A stretch of 64,000 nt of DNA, taken from positions 62,001-126,000 of the forward strand of contig MFXH01000018.1 of assembly GCA_001788795.1 (NCBI GenBank), written 5' to 3'. Within the stretch, counting starts at the first letter, position 1; every line of letters starts with the position of its first letter. Origin of the DNA: Candidatus Peregrinibacteria bacterium RIFOXYA2_FULL_41_18 (GTDB taxonomy: Bacteria > Patescibacteriota > Gracilibacteria > UBA1369 > UBA12470). The notes under the pieces are model-generated. The model saw only the letters and a list, made by a program, of their open reading frames with translations, did not search any database and was not told the origin of the DNA. Position numbers and translations under genes: made by a program. Below are positions 7,905-15,996 of the stretch, piece by piece.

Positions 7905-8090
7905 TTTATTAGTAAAAGTCCTTCGTTGCAAGAAGATGTACGTGTTCACAGCCTCGGTTCAATAGGGAAATCCTCGCCTCGTTGATAATTTTGCCTTCTG
8001 TTCTCACGAACATATATGCCAAAATTATCATTCGGCGTCCTTCGCTCTCGCCCCGCATTGCGGGGCTAACGCTCCGGAACGGATTTCTCG
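7905..8090. other. intergenic segment with nested palindromes and a possible 40-codon ORF
   Basis: This 216-bp gap holds a 10-bp perfect inverted repeat (GATAATTTTG at 7984-7993, CAAAATTATC at 8020-8029). It also holds a near-perfect palindrome of GCCCCGCA (8050-8057) and TGCGGGGC (8059-8066). On the minus strand, 8031 to 7909 is an open frame of 40 codons whose C-terminal part reads LLNRGCEHVHLLATKDFY. It could be a micro-protein, a structured RNA downstream of the M23 peptidase gene, or a dispersed repeat. I cannot decide between these. Confidence 0.4.
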
Positions 8091-8094
8091 CTAC

Positions 8095-9318
8095 TTAGTA
8101 ACATATCCCCACATCGCAACCGGGGAATTTATAGCCCTCATAACTTATTTCGAAATGCAAGTGTATACCTGTGGCGCCATAAACACGACCCGTATTACCC
8201 ATTTTACCTATCGCTTCGCCCATAACCGCATAGTCACCCTCGGCCACATACAATTCTTCCATATGGGCATATAGAGTTTTATATCCGTTCTGGTGATCGA
8301 TAATAACGTAATTTCCATAACCGCCGTTCCATCCGTATGCAGCAGTCACTACAAGTCCATCAGAAACAGCAACTATCGGAGGCTGAGATCTGTCAGCAAT
8401 GTCATAAGCATAGTGTCCGCTATGATAACCTTGCGTGAAGGTACCTTCTGTCGGATAGACGAAGTCTGCAGAAGCGTAAGTCGTTTCAACATCAACGTTT
8501 GCATAAGAAGTACCGACATCGCTTGAATTATAACTGGTATAAGTGCTTGCCGTACTTGCTACATAAACAGGCTTGATCGAGGCTATATATTTTTCAGCAA
8601 CTTCTTCACCAGCTATAAACACCTTATCGCCCACTTCTATAGCATTGTCGTCTCCTATTTCATTTATCTCTTTTGTCAGCGCAATGTCGCCTGCATATTT
8701 TTCAATCAAACTCTCCAAGGTATCTCCATCCTTAACCGAAACATAAGCTCCATCTCTCGGAGGAATTGAAAGATCTTTCCCCGATTTCAAATAGTTGGCG
8801 TTCGTCATTTCGTTAGCCGCCATAATAGATTCCGAACTGATACCGAATCTATAAGCGATTGCAGAAAGCGTATCTCCGCTCTGAACCGTATATGCGACCT
8901 CTTCTGTTCTATTAAGCTGATATGTTGGATCTCCGTTCATAGGCATAGCTTTCACCAAATATCCTTCTTGATCGGCTAGAAGACTGACATCGCTGTTTAG
9001 AGCCATTATATCCTCGTTGAAACTCGACTGTCCTTGGCCGGAATCCATCGATGCCTGCCCTATATCAAATGATGTAATCATGAAAAAAGCCAAAGTCAGC
9101 ATAACCATATTTTTGGCGAAGCGCTTTGGCGTATAAGCAACTTCCAAAGGCTCCTGAAATGCTATTGTAGGAGCTATTTTAACAGGAGTATACGAACTCA
9201 AATAACGGCCGGCCTTGGATATGCTGTTTTTCACTCTTCCCATTACCGGACTGGCGGAATATATGGAGAAAAATTTCTTGTGACGGGTTTTGCGAGCTTC
9301 TTCGTTAACCGTAGACAT
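8095..9318 (-). CDS. LysM-M23 peptidoglycan endopeptidase, membrane anchored
   Basis: Cell-wall hydrolase or septum factor, 407 aa. A basic cytoplasmic N-terminus of about 68 residues is followed by a transmembrane helix (about 70-88). Two LysM peptidoglycan-binding domains follow (about 142-186 and 191-236), then a Thr/Ser/Tyr linker and a C-terminal M23 domain. The zinc ligands H302, D306 (HxxxD) and H386/H388 (HLHFE) are present, and so is H352 (YAHM), so it should be catalytic. A promoter (TTGACA, 16 bp, TAAAAT) lies at 9417-9390, and the leader contains repeat C1. The start ATG at 9318 fits this layout. Confidence 0.92.
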   Translation of the reverse strand: MSTVNEEARKTRHKKFFSIYSASPVMGRVKNSISKAGRYLSSYTPVKIAPTIAFQEPLEVAYTPKRFAKNMVMLTLAFFMITSFDIGQASMDSGQGQSSFNEDIMALNSDVSLLADQEGYLVKAMPMNGDPTYQLNRTEEVAYTVQSGDTLSAIAYRFGISSESIMAANEMTNANYLKSGKDLSIPPRDGAYVSVKDGDTLESLIEKYAGDIALTKEINEIGDDNAIEVGDKVFIAGEEVAEKYIASIKPVYVASTASTYTSYNSSDVGTSYANVDVETTYASADFVYPTEGTFTQGYHSGHYAYDIADRSQPPIVAVSDGLVVTAAYGWNGGYGNYVIIDHQNGYKTLYAHMEELYVAEGDYAVMGEAIGKMGNTGRVYGATGIHLHFEISYEGYKFPGCDVGICY

Positions 9319-9328
9319 TTAGAGAGAG

Positions 9329-9363
9329 GAATTATGAATATCGAATTCCGAATACCGATAATG
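9329..9363 (+). repeat. GAATTCG/GGTATTC heptamer repeat C1
   Basis: Degenerate heptamers of the form GAATNNCG in the 5' leader of the LysM-M23 gene. Reading on the minus strand, they match the TTCGGTATTCGG blocks at 17815-17830 and 51220-51232. Confidence 0.6.
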
Positions 9364-9389
9364 TTTGGATTTTAGCATAAAAGAAATCG

Positions 9390-9417
9390 ATTTTACTGCA
9401 ACTAGCCTTTTTGTCAA
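9390..9417 (-). promoter_or_regulatory. promoter of LysM-M23 gene
   Basis: Minus strand: -35 TTGACA (9417-9412), 16-bp spacer, -10 TAAAAT (9395-9390). The leader to the ATG at 9318 is about 65 nt and includes repeat C1. Confidence 0.6.
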
Positions 9418-9465
9418 GTATAATTGTTATGCAAGAGATGTTTAAAAGGGCAAAATTTATCTTGT

Positions 9466-9471
9466 TATAAT
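9466..9471 (+). promoter_or_regulatory. mutL -10 box, leaderless start
   Basis: Perfect TATAAT ending 8 nt before the mutL ATG (9480). Transcription should begin at or within a base or two of the start codon. No Shine-Dalgarno sequence and no clear -35 box are visible. Confidence 0.6.
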
Positions 9472-9479
9472 CAATAAAA

Positions 9480-11201
9480 ATGGCTCAAATAAAGGTTCTT
9501 CCGCCACATCTGGTTAACCAGATCGCCGCAGGTGAGGTCATCGAACGCCCTGCTTCTGTTGTAAAAGAGCTTGTCGAAAACTCTCTTGATGCCCTCTCAA
9601 CAGATATAACTTGCGAGATCGTATCCGGAGGCCTTGAAGCTATAATTATTACAGATAACGGGAGCGGAATTGAGCGCGAAGACGCGAAAACGGCTTGGGA
9701 ACGCCACGCAACGAGCAAAATTTCATCTCAAGATGACCTTTTTTCCATAAAAACTCTCGGATTCAGGGGTGAGGCGCTTGCCTCTATTGCATCTGTTTCA
9801 CAGGTTGAAATGGAGACCAAGACCGGATCTGATATGTCAGGGGTTTTTCTCAAAATAACTGATGGGGTTGTTTCGGAAGAACGCGATTGCGGATGCCCAA
9901 AAGGCACCAAAATTTCAGTTTTTAACCTGTTTTACAACACTCCCGCCAGAAGAAAATACATAAAAAGCTCAAATACCGAGCATAAGAGGATCGTAGAGGT
10001 TATTCAGGATTTGGCTCTTGCCAATCCCAGTGTCTCTTTTCGGCTTATAAGTGATGGAAAAGCTTCCCTGGATGTTTCGGCGACCAGCCTGCCGGAACGC
10101 ATTGCGGACCTATTGGGAAGGGATGTTTTGGACAATATAATCCATTTGGATATGGGTGGGGCAGGATTTAGGCTGGAAGGATATGTTGGGAAGCCTTCCT
10201 TGTCTAAATCCAATCGCAAGAGCCAATGGCTTATCTTAAACGGTCGCGTGATTCAGAATCATCTAATTTCTTATGCTGTTAAGAGTGCTTATCATTCGTT
10301 GCTTATGAACGGCAAGCATCCTTGGTTTTTGCTCAATCTGACAGTCCAGCCTGAAGATATCGATGTGAACGTTCATCCGCGCAAGCTTGAGGTCAGATTT
10401 TTGCGGCAAAATGAATTATATGATGCGGCTTATAAGAGTATTGATGCAGTTTTGAATAAAAACACGCTAATTACAAATGTTAATTTTGGAGCTCCGATTA
10501 AAAGTGAGAATAGGGTTATGTCATTCGAAGAACGTTCTCCGCGCGGAATAAAAGAACATATAGAGGATGAGAATCGACAAGATTCTTTTGGTGTTTTTCA
10601 AAAGGGACGTATCGAAGAACCGAAACTTAAACCGATTCAGCAAATCGCAAATTCTTATATATTGGCGCAGGACGAAGAGGGTGTTGTGATAATCGATCAA
10701 CATGCGGCACATGAGAGAGTCATGTATGAAAAATTAATGAGTGCTTTGGCCGAAAAGAGTGCTACATCTCAACCCCTGCTCGCACCGATGTCCGTTGAGC
10801 TAAGCCTTCAAGAAACTGAAACCCTAGGCGAAAACATATCTGTTCTTGAGGAAATCGGGTTCGCAATCGAATCTTTTGGAGGTAATACTTTTTTAATCTC
10901 CGCAGTTCCTTCTGATATCGCCGGCAAGGATATTGTTTCTATTTTCAAAGGGGTGATTGACGACTTGATAAACGATGGACGGAGCGACGAATTGCAATCG
11001 AGGCGCGAACATTTGCTTCATTATGCGGCATGCAGAAGCGCTGTTAAATTCGGTCAGAAATTATCGTATGAAGAACAGGCCGGCTTGCTTGCGCAATTAT
11101 CAGAGATTGATCGCAAAGAAACTTGTCCGCATGGAAGACCGACGATGATTAGAATTACGTATGATGAATTGGAGAAGAGATTTAAGAGGAAAAACTTCTA
11201 A
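9480..11201 (+). CDS. mutL: DNA mismatch repair protein MutL
   Basis: Mismatch-repair ATPase that couples MutS recognition to strand incision. It is 573 aa. The N-terminal GHKL ATPase domain has IAAGEVIERPASVVKELVENSLDA, DNGSGI, ATSKI and GFRGEALASI, followed by a transducer domain with NVHPRKLEVRF. After a linker (about residues 330-380) comes the dimerisation domain. It carries the metal-dependent endonuclease motif DQHAAHERVMYE (about residues 405-416), ACRSAVKFG and a C-terminal CPHGRP zinc-binding motif, so this MutL should nick DNA itself. mutS is not in the window. Transcription is probably leaderless. Confidence 0.96.
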   Translation: MAQIKVLPPHLVNQIAAGEVIERPASVVKELVENSLDALSTDITCEIVSGGLEAIIITDNGSGIEREDAKTAWERHATSKISSQDDLFSIKTLGFRGEALASIASVSQVEMETKTGSDMSGVFLKITDGVVSEERDCGCPKGTKISVFNLFYNTPARRKYIKSSNTEHKRIVEVIQDLALANPSVSFRLISDGKASLDVSATSLPERIADLLGRDVLDNIIHLDMGGAGFRLEGYVGKPSLSKSNRKSQWLILNGRVIQNHLISYAVKSAYHSLLMNGKHPWFLLNLTVQPEDIDVNVHPRKLEVRFLRQNELYDAAYKSIDAVLNKNTLITNVNFGAPIKSENRVMSFEERSPRGIKEHIEDENRQDSFGVFQKGRIEEPKLKPIQQIANSYILAQDEEGVVIIDQHAAHERVMYEKLMSALAEKSATSQPLLAPMSVELSLQETETLGENISVLEEIGFAIESFGGNTFLISAVPSDIAGKDIVSIFKGVIDDLINDGRSDELQSRREHLLHYAACRSAVKFGQKLSYEEQAGLLAQLSEIDRKETCPHGRPTMIRITYDELEKRFKRKNF

Positions 11202-11218
11202 GCCCGGAACGGCACTCG

Positions 11219-11264
11219 TAAACCATCCCCTGGGGGAGAACCCGATCTGTTAATTTCTGCCCGG
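11219..11264. repeat. GC-rich intergenic element F2
   Basis: In the convergent gap after mutL: CCCCTGGGGG, then ATCTGTTAAT, then the palindrome TGCCCGGGCA followed by GGTTTT. The final palindrome plus T-run could act as a weak terminator for mutL. The arrangement resembles F1 after purH. Confidence 0.4.
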
Positions 11265-11279
11265 GCAGGTTTTGACGAA

Positions 11280-12845
11280 CTAATAAACCATCTCCAAATA
11301 ACATTTCTCGCAATAAACAATTTCCGGGCAATCAGGCGTATAAGCTGTTTGAATCGCCACTCCGCATTTTGAGCAGGCGCGATCCCATAAATGACGTGGG
11401 TTTCGTAACTCTATTCTCGCATAGTGTCTGCATGCTGGGCATTTCCGCGGAGACGGTATCCCCATTTCCGCGTAAAATTTCAGTTCTTGCGGAATGAGCT
11501 TGTAGTTTTTGTCACAACTAACACAAACGAGTGCGTCATTGTCTGGTTTTTGTATTTTCTTTGCGCTTTTTTGTGTCTCCGGAAAATACTCGTTAGCCAC
11601 GCTCTCCTCGTAATCGAACGGCGATATCGGAAAGAAGTCACCCCATTCGCCCGTCTGATTCATGTGCCCAATTAATTTTAATCTTAACTTCTCATACTCT
11701 TCTCGCGAATATTGTTTATTCAATATGCAGTTTGATTTTTTATTTAGAGAAATGCATCCGAAACAGTCCTTTGACGAGAAGCATGAGTTGCAATATGCGA
11801 GATCGTTGTCGTGCCAGCACGAATCGCACGCGATACAATTGAAAATCCCCGAACATCCGATGGTTTGATAGCACAATTCACTTCTGTCGTAGCCCATGCA
11901 GTTTAAGTCCATCGAGCTGTAAGTTTCATCCATTTGAAAGCCGTAAGAACAGTCTTCGCAAGCGGTACAGTCGAAACATCCTTTAAGATTCTTTGAATTT
12001 TCATGATTATCGCCTTCGCAATTTTCGCAATTGGTTTGATAGACCGCCCTGAATGGGAATTTCTTCCTGAATTCCCCTTTGTAAAAATCTTCCGCTTTCG
12101 CAAAATTCTCATAAACATTCAATCCGTAAGAGTTGAGTTGTTTGATGAATTCTTCGCGCGAATAAGGCTTGTTGAAAATATGGTACTCTTTGTGGCGCAA
12201 ATTTGAGCAGAAAAGGCAGTTAGAGCAGTTCTTCAAGTCTACCGAAAAGAAACAATTTTGACAGTCTTCGCAATGATCGAGAAAAATCGATCTGTAACAG
12301 TTTTTTGAGAAAATACATTCGTAGCAAAGTTCGCTCTTATAAAGCCAGAGGTAGTCTATGCAGTTACGGTTGCGCGTAGAATAATGGCCGTACAGACAAT
12401 CCTCTTCGTAGTGATTGCCAAACGTCAAATAACAGTTTTTATTGGCGAAAGAATAATTGCAATATTCGCTGTTTTCCGACTGCTTGTTTACGATTGCCAG
12501 TCGTGGAACTCTCTTCATAAGCTCTGCAAATTGCTCGAAAAACGGTCTGGTAAAATCCGGTTCGGCATTGAAATCCAAAGCATCCCATTTATCCCCCCAG
12601 AAACAGTCCTGGCAATAGACAGGAAACGGCTTATCTTCGGCGTAAATCGAGATAATCGACTTCTTGCAAAGATCGCATTTCCGCTTATAAAGCGTACGTT
12701 CATTCCTATATGCGAGTCTTTTTCGAGAGCGGCAGTCCGGACAAATTTCAGGAGTTGGAACCGAGATTTTTTTGTAAAAAGATTCGTCTTGCGGCGAGAT
12801 TTGGAATTGTGATCGGCAGGATTTGCAACTATATGGATTAGTCAT
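11280..12845 (-). CDS. cysteine-rich multi-zinc-ribbon protein (paralogue 1)
   Basis: 521 aa with about 47 cysteines; function unknown. The N-terminal part is two tandem zinc ribbons with CxxC pairs at C7/C10, C35/C38 and C57/C60, C78/C81. The centre has two modules dense in xCxxC/NC repeats, each closed by a motif of the form N-K-x-Y-S-R-E-E-[FY] (HIFNKPYSREEF and CILNKQYSREEY). The C-terminal about 80 residues repeat the double ribbon (VCVSC, KCPAC, ACSKC, YCEKC). No signal peptide or membrane helix is present, so it is probably cytoplasmic, binding several metal ions or a nucleic acid. All ribbon ligands are intact. It is divergent from the fur-like/superoxide reductase pair and shares a symmetric promoter region with it. 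Three paralogues lie at 17847-23267. Confidence 0.88.
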   Translation of the reverse strand: MTNPYSCKSCRSQFQISPQDESFYKKISVPTPEICPDCRSRKRLAYRNERTLYKRKCDLCKKSIISIYAEDKPFPVYCQDCFWGDKWDALDFNAEPDFTRPFFEQFAELMKRVPRLAIVNKQSENSEYCNYSFANKNCYLTFGNHYEEDCLYGHYSTRNRNCIDYLWLYKSELCYECIFSKNCYRSIFLDHCEDCQNCFFSVDLKNCSNCLFCSNLRHKEYHIFNKPYSREEFIKQLNSYGLNVYENFAKAEDFYKGEFRKKFPFRAVYQTNCENCEGDNHENSKNLKGCFDCTACEDCSYGFQMDETYSSMDLNCMGYDRSELCYQTIGCSGIFNCIACDSCWHDNDLAYCNSCFSSKDCFGCISLNKKSNCILNKQYSREEYEKLRLKLIGHMNQTGEWGDFFPISPFDYEESVANEYFPETQKSAKKIQKPDNDALVCVSCDKNYKLIPQELKFYAEMGIPSPRKCPACRHYARIELRNPRHLWDRACSKCGVAIQTAYTPDCPEIVYCEKCYLEMVY

Positions 12846-12906
12846 GTTTTTATTTTACTCACATTCCACTTATACTGCAAAACCCCTATTGCTTATCGTG
12901 TTTATT

Positions 12907-12939
12907 TTGATATACTTATTGCGAACAATTATCAATAAG
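12907..12939. promoter_or_regulatory. symmetric divergent promoter/operator (Fur-like regulator and cysteine-rich gene)
   Basis: TTGATA (12907-12912), a 17-bp spacer, TATCAA (12930-12935). Because TATCAA is the reverse complement of TTGATA, the same two hexamers form a -35/-10 pair on both strands. The spacer centre is palindromic (ATTG-CGAA-CAAT, 12918-12929). A second inverted repeat, CTTATTG (12915-12921)/CAATAAG (12933-12939), overlaps it. On the plus strand the start GTG (12945) is 9 nt after the -10 box, so that mRNA would be leaderless. A Fur/PerR dimer bound here would block both directions. Confidence 0.6.
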
Positions 12940-12944
12940 ATATC

Positions 12945-13367
12945 GTGGAGATAAATTTAAAAGGCACCAATTACAGGCTCACTAAGCAGAGACGAATAAT
13001 CCTTGAAGAGCTCCGAAAGGTCTGCACTCATCCTACCGCAGAGTCTGTTTATAAAATGGTGAAGAAGCGCATTAAGAATATAAGCTTTGCTACTGTTTAC
13101 AGGAATTTGGATTTTCTTGAGAATAACGGATATATAATCAAACTGAAAATCAAAGACAAAAAAGCGCGATACGATGGTGAAGCATCTCCTCACAGACATC
13201 TAACATGCAAACACTGTGGTGAAATAATTGATATTTTTGATTGTCGAGGAGTAATAATAAGATCGAAGGAGCTTAAAAAATGCGGATTCGTCCCTGATTG
13301 TGGGTCGCTTGAAATACCCGGATTGTGCAAATCATGTCATAAAAAACATATTTTAACCCAAAAATAA
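12945..13367 (+). CDS. Fur/PerR family metal-dependent repressor
   Basis: 140 aa, GTG start fitting the leaderless promoter. The N-terminal winged helix contains YRLTKQRRIILEEL and SFATVYRNLDFL. The C-terminal dimerisation domain has the structural zinc cysteines C88/C91 (CKHCG) and C128/C131 (CKSCH). The regulatory metal site probably uses residues around RYDG (75-78) and HRH (83-85), as in PerR. The next gene is superoxide reductase with a 1-bp gap, so a peroxide or oxidative-stress role (PerR) is more likely than iron uptake control. Probable autorepressor through the palindrome in its own promoter. Confidence 0.88.
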   Translation: MEINLKGTNYRLTKQRRIILEELRKVCTHPTAESVYKMVKKRIKNISFATVYRNLDFLENNGYIIKLKIKDKKARYDGEASPHRHLTCKHCGEIIDIFDCRGVIIRSKELKKCGFVPDCGSLEIPGLCKSCHKKHILTQK

Positions 13368-13368
13368 A

Positions 13369-13815
13369 ATGTCAAAACATATCTGTAAGGTTTGTGGATT
13401 TCTATACAATCCAACTCTTAACGGCAATGTTGAATTCGAGAATTTGCCTGATGACTGGAAGTGTCCGATTTGCGGCGCCGCCAAGTCGCAGTTCGATATG
13501 GTGCATCATCTTGGAGAGCCTGATACAGGTGGCGAGGCGCAGAACAAGCATGTACCTGTAATTGAGAATACTGGTAAAGGAACCCGAGTTTTTGTCGGGA
13601 TGGTCCCTCATCCTATGATCGCCGAACATTATATTATGGCTATAAGTTTATATGACGGATCCAAATTGCTTAAAAAAATTGCGCTTTCCGCAGGACAAGC
13701 TCCTGAAGCGATGTTCGATATTGTTTATAAAGACGGGATTCGCGCTATTGCGTACTGTAATCTTCATGGATATTGGGAAAGCACCAATGAACTATTTACT
13801 GAACACGCCGCCTAG
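13369..13815 (+). CDS. rubredoxin-superoxide reductase fusion
   Basis: 148 aa. Residues 1-45 form a rubredoxin domain: CKVCG (C6, C9) and DDWKCPICGAA (C32, C35) hold one Fe(Cys)4. Residues 55-148 form a superoxide reductase (neelaredoxin/desulfoferrodoxin C-domain) with Fe ligands H61, H81, H87, C120 and H123 and the catalytic K60. The spacings H-x5-H and C-x2-H match characterised enzymes. It reduces superoxide to peroxide without making O2, and the fused rubredoxin supplies electrons. Cotranscribed with the Fur/PerR gene. The 3' end overlaps the convergent DUF4012 gene by 24 bp. Confidence 0.92.
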   Translation: MSKHICKVCGFLYNPTLNGNVEFENLPDDWKCPICGAAKSQFDMVHHLGEPDTGGEAQNKHVPVIENTGKGTRVFVGMVPHPMIAEHYIMAISLYDGSKLLKKIALSAGQAPEAMFDIVYKDGIRAIAYCNLHGYWESTNELFTEHAA

Positions 13816-15906
13816 GTGGAAGCTTCTATCCAGTTCCGACTCGAATTTGTAGCTTAAATCTGTCTGTTCTGTGAATTCGCCTTCAGGATAAAGTGCGTTA
13901 TTATTGAGATTTGGAGCGATAATTTCTTTGGTGAAAACCGTGTTGTCGAGTCCGGGTTGCTTCTCCACATACAAGAAATAATCATCAACCGGATCGATGG
14001 TTAGAGCAAAAGGTAACTTGTAAGTAAGTTCAATCTTGGATGTCTCGCCGGGACGAGTGCGGACAACCATATAGAAATAATCCATATTCAAGTCGTTGTC
14101 GTGCATTAATTTGGGTTCTTGTTCAAATACTCCCGTACTGCCGGATAACTGCGTTCCGTTTGGCACATAAACCCTTATGCCAGCCACGTTGTCGCCGGAC
14201 CCAAGAATACTGCGAACCGAGTCGGAAATTTCCGTATATCCGAATGATGCGAGAGTCTCTTCCTGCCAAGTTTTCACAGCTTCGCCATAAGTGTGCTCTC
14301 TCGTGATTGTCAGCTTATCGAGAAGTCCACCGTCCTCCGATATAAGAGTTTTGTGATTTATTTCTTGCTCAACATATTTGTCGGTTTTATTGCCTCCGAT
14401 TCCGCTTACCGTAACCATCAAGTAATCTTCATCCGCACTCGGAATATAAGCCTCGCCGTCCAAATTCATGCTCCTCCAGAACTGCTGAAAATCATCATCC
14501 CAGCTGTAAGCTGCAATATGTTCAGATTTGGCTGCGTCCAATAAGACGCCAAGTGTTTTTATCAAGTTACCGCTATCTGTTATTTTTTCTTTCACAACGG
14601 GTATCAAATCTTCCACGACCGACTTCGGGCTAGTTTCGCCGGCAAGTTTTGATTCGACCATATAACTTAAAATCAATTCGAAATTACCGCCTGTCAATTC
14701 CGCTTCCGTTCCCGGCATCGTTATGGGACCTATTGCGTCTATAAGGTCTGACATCAAACTTAAATCCACCATCATCACATGATCGACTGTCGGACCGCCT
14801 TCGCGTTCAAAAAAATCCATTACCGCTTGCGATGAAACCGCGTAATCCGGCGAATAATTCGCGTCTCTTAGTCCCCAACAACAGGTCAAATAAGCTATTT
14901 CATCAACCGGCGGAGCTATGTATTCGTTGAAGGCGCCGTCCCATTCGTAAATATCATAAAAATCCATCGCATCTATGTATCCGTCATTAAGATCCACTAT
15001 TAAGAAACTGCCTATGAATCCGCCTCCCGGACGAAGTTCACTGTTGTTTTCAAGAAGTATCATATACTTCTGCGGATATTCATCTCCCAGTAGCTGCAAG
15101 ATTGTAGGAACGTTCTCCGAAATATCTGCAAAAAAACTATTTAGATCTGTCATTTGATCGCGTACAAATTCGACTTTTTCTCGATACTCTTCCGGCAAAA
15201 CGTCCGTATCCACTTCATCAAGATACGTTGTCGCTTCAGCGAGTTCGCTTCTCGCCGGCTCCAGATAAAGCGAAAAAGCTTCTTTCAACGCTTCTGTTAC
15301 CGATGGCTTGCCGGCTGAATCTTCTTGAAAAAGATTTTCGCCCGATTCGGAAATTTCCGTTGCGAATTCCGAAAACAGTTGGCCTGCGTTAGAGACAGAC
15401 TGCCCAGCGTTTAACATGCTTGATGCTGTTTTCACGTATTTGTTTGAATCCGTCATTTGCTCCGGCTGATCCAATAAATACCAGATTGTTTCTTCCGCCA
15501 TTGAGAATTGATAAAAAGCCTTCTCAAATGCCTGTCCACTTGCCGTCATATCGCTCGGTGTCGCCTGCATAAGATCTTCATACCCTGCGTATGCGGAATT
15601 CATTACCGCATCTTTTGCCTGCATTGTCTTGAAATAAATCTGTGAGATATTTAGCAAAAGCACGACCATTGTACCTGTTGCTGCAAGCTTGATTATCTCG
15701 ATTTTCCTGACTGATTTCGGACTGCGTGATTCGGACGGAATTATTTTCGTTTCGGATTCCCTTTGTTCCGTCGAAACTATGTCACCACATTTTTCGGTTT
15801 CCGTTTTTCGTGATTTATCCAGTTTCAAAATATGCGGAGAGCTCTGCGGTTTTGCTCCGTTGTCTTCTATCGGACGGCTTGGAATTCTTATGATGGAATT
15901 GCCCAT
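13792..15906 (-). CDS. DUF4012 domain envelope protein
   Basis: About 704 aa from the ATG at 15906. An in-frame ATG at 15966 exists, but it lies inside the REP-like element E2 (15929-15990), so the extra 20 residues are repeat-derived. A basic N-terminus is followed by one transmembrane helix (about residues 78-98) and a large extracytoplasmic part. This contains the DUF4012 signature region (PQKYMILLENNSELRPGGGF, then IGSFLIVDL) and a C-terminal beta-rich domain (ELTYKLPF). DUF4012 proteins occur in CPR and Gram-positive bacteria and are linked to surface polysaccharide or attachment, with no defined activity. It is the last gene of the run containing the DUF3352 protein and cysteine-rich paralogues. 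Confidence 0.85.
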   Translation of the reverse strand: MGNSIIRIPSRPIEDNGAKPQSSPHILKLDKSRKTETEKCGDIVSTEQRESETKIIPSESRSPKSVRKIEIIKLAATGTMVVLLLNISQIYFKTMQAKDAVMNSAYAGYEDLMQATPSDMTASGQAFEKAFYQFSMAEETIWYLLDQPEQMTDSNKYVKTASSMLNAGQSVSNAGQLFSEFATEISESGENLFQEDSAGKPSVTEALKEAFSLYLEPARSELAEATTYLDEVDTDVLPEEYREKVEFVRDQMTDLNSFFADISENVPTILQLLGDEYPQKYMILLENNSELRPGGGFIGSFLIVDLNDGYIDAMDFYDIYEWDGAFNEYIAPPVDEIAYLTCCWGLRDANYSPDYAVSSQAVMDFFEREGGPTVDHVMMVDLSLMSDLIDAIGPITMPGTEAELTGGNFELILSYMVESKLAGETSPKSVVEDLIPVVKEKITDSGNLIKTLGVLLDAAKSEHIAAYSWDDDFQQFWRSMNLDGEAYIPSADEDYLMVTVSGIGGNKTDKYVEQEINHKTLISEDGGLLDKLTITREHTYGEAVKTWQEETLASFGYTEISDSVRSILGSGDNVAGIRVYVPNGTQLSGSTGVFEQEPKLMHDNDLNMDYFYMVVRTRPGETSKIELTYKLPFALTIDPVDDYFLYVEKQPGLDNTVFTKEIIAPNLNNNALYPEGEFTEQTDLSYKFESELDRSFHLGGVFSK

Positions 15907-15928
15907 TTGTTTTTTTATTTTTGACAAG

Positions 15929-15990
15929 GAGTTTGCATCCGCAAACGACTTGATATTATGGAGCAAGTGAGCGCTTCGCTTCCCTTGCTC
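15929..15990 (+). repeat. REP-like palindromic element E2
   Basis: GTTTGC (15931-15936)/GCAAAC (15941-15946), then GACTTGATATTATG, then GAGCAAG (15961-15967)/CTTGCTC (15984-15990). Same two-hairpin layout and same orientation as E1. It lies between the DUF3352 and DUF4012 genes. Confidence 0.75.
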
Positions 15991-15996
15991 TTGGGA

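Noticed and set aside
7950..7985. tRNA gene (GGTTCAA-like T-loop)
   Set aside because: No matching acceptor stem, anticodon arm or D-arm could be found around it.
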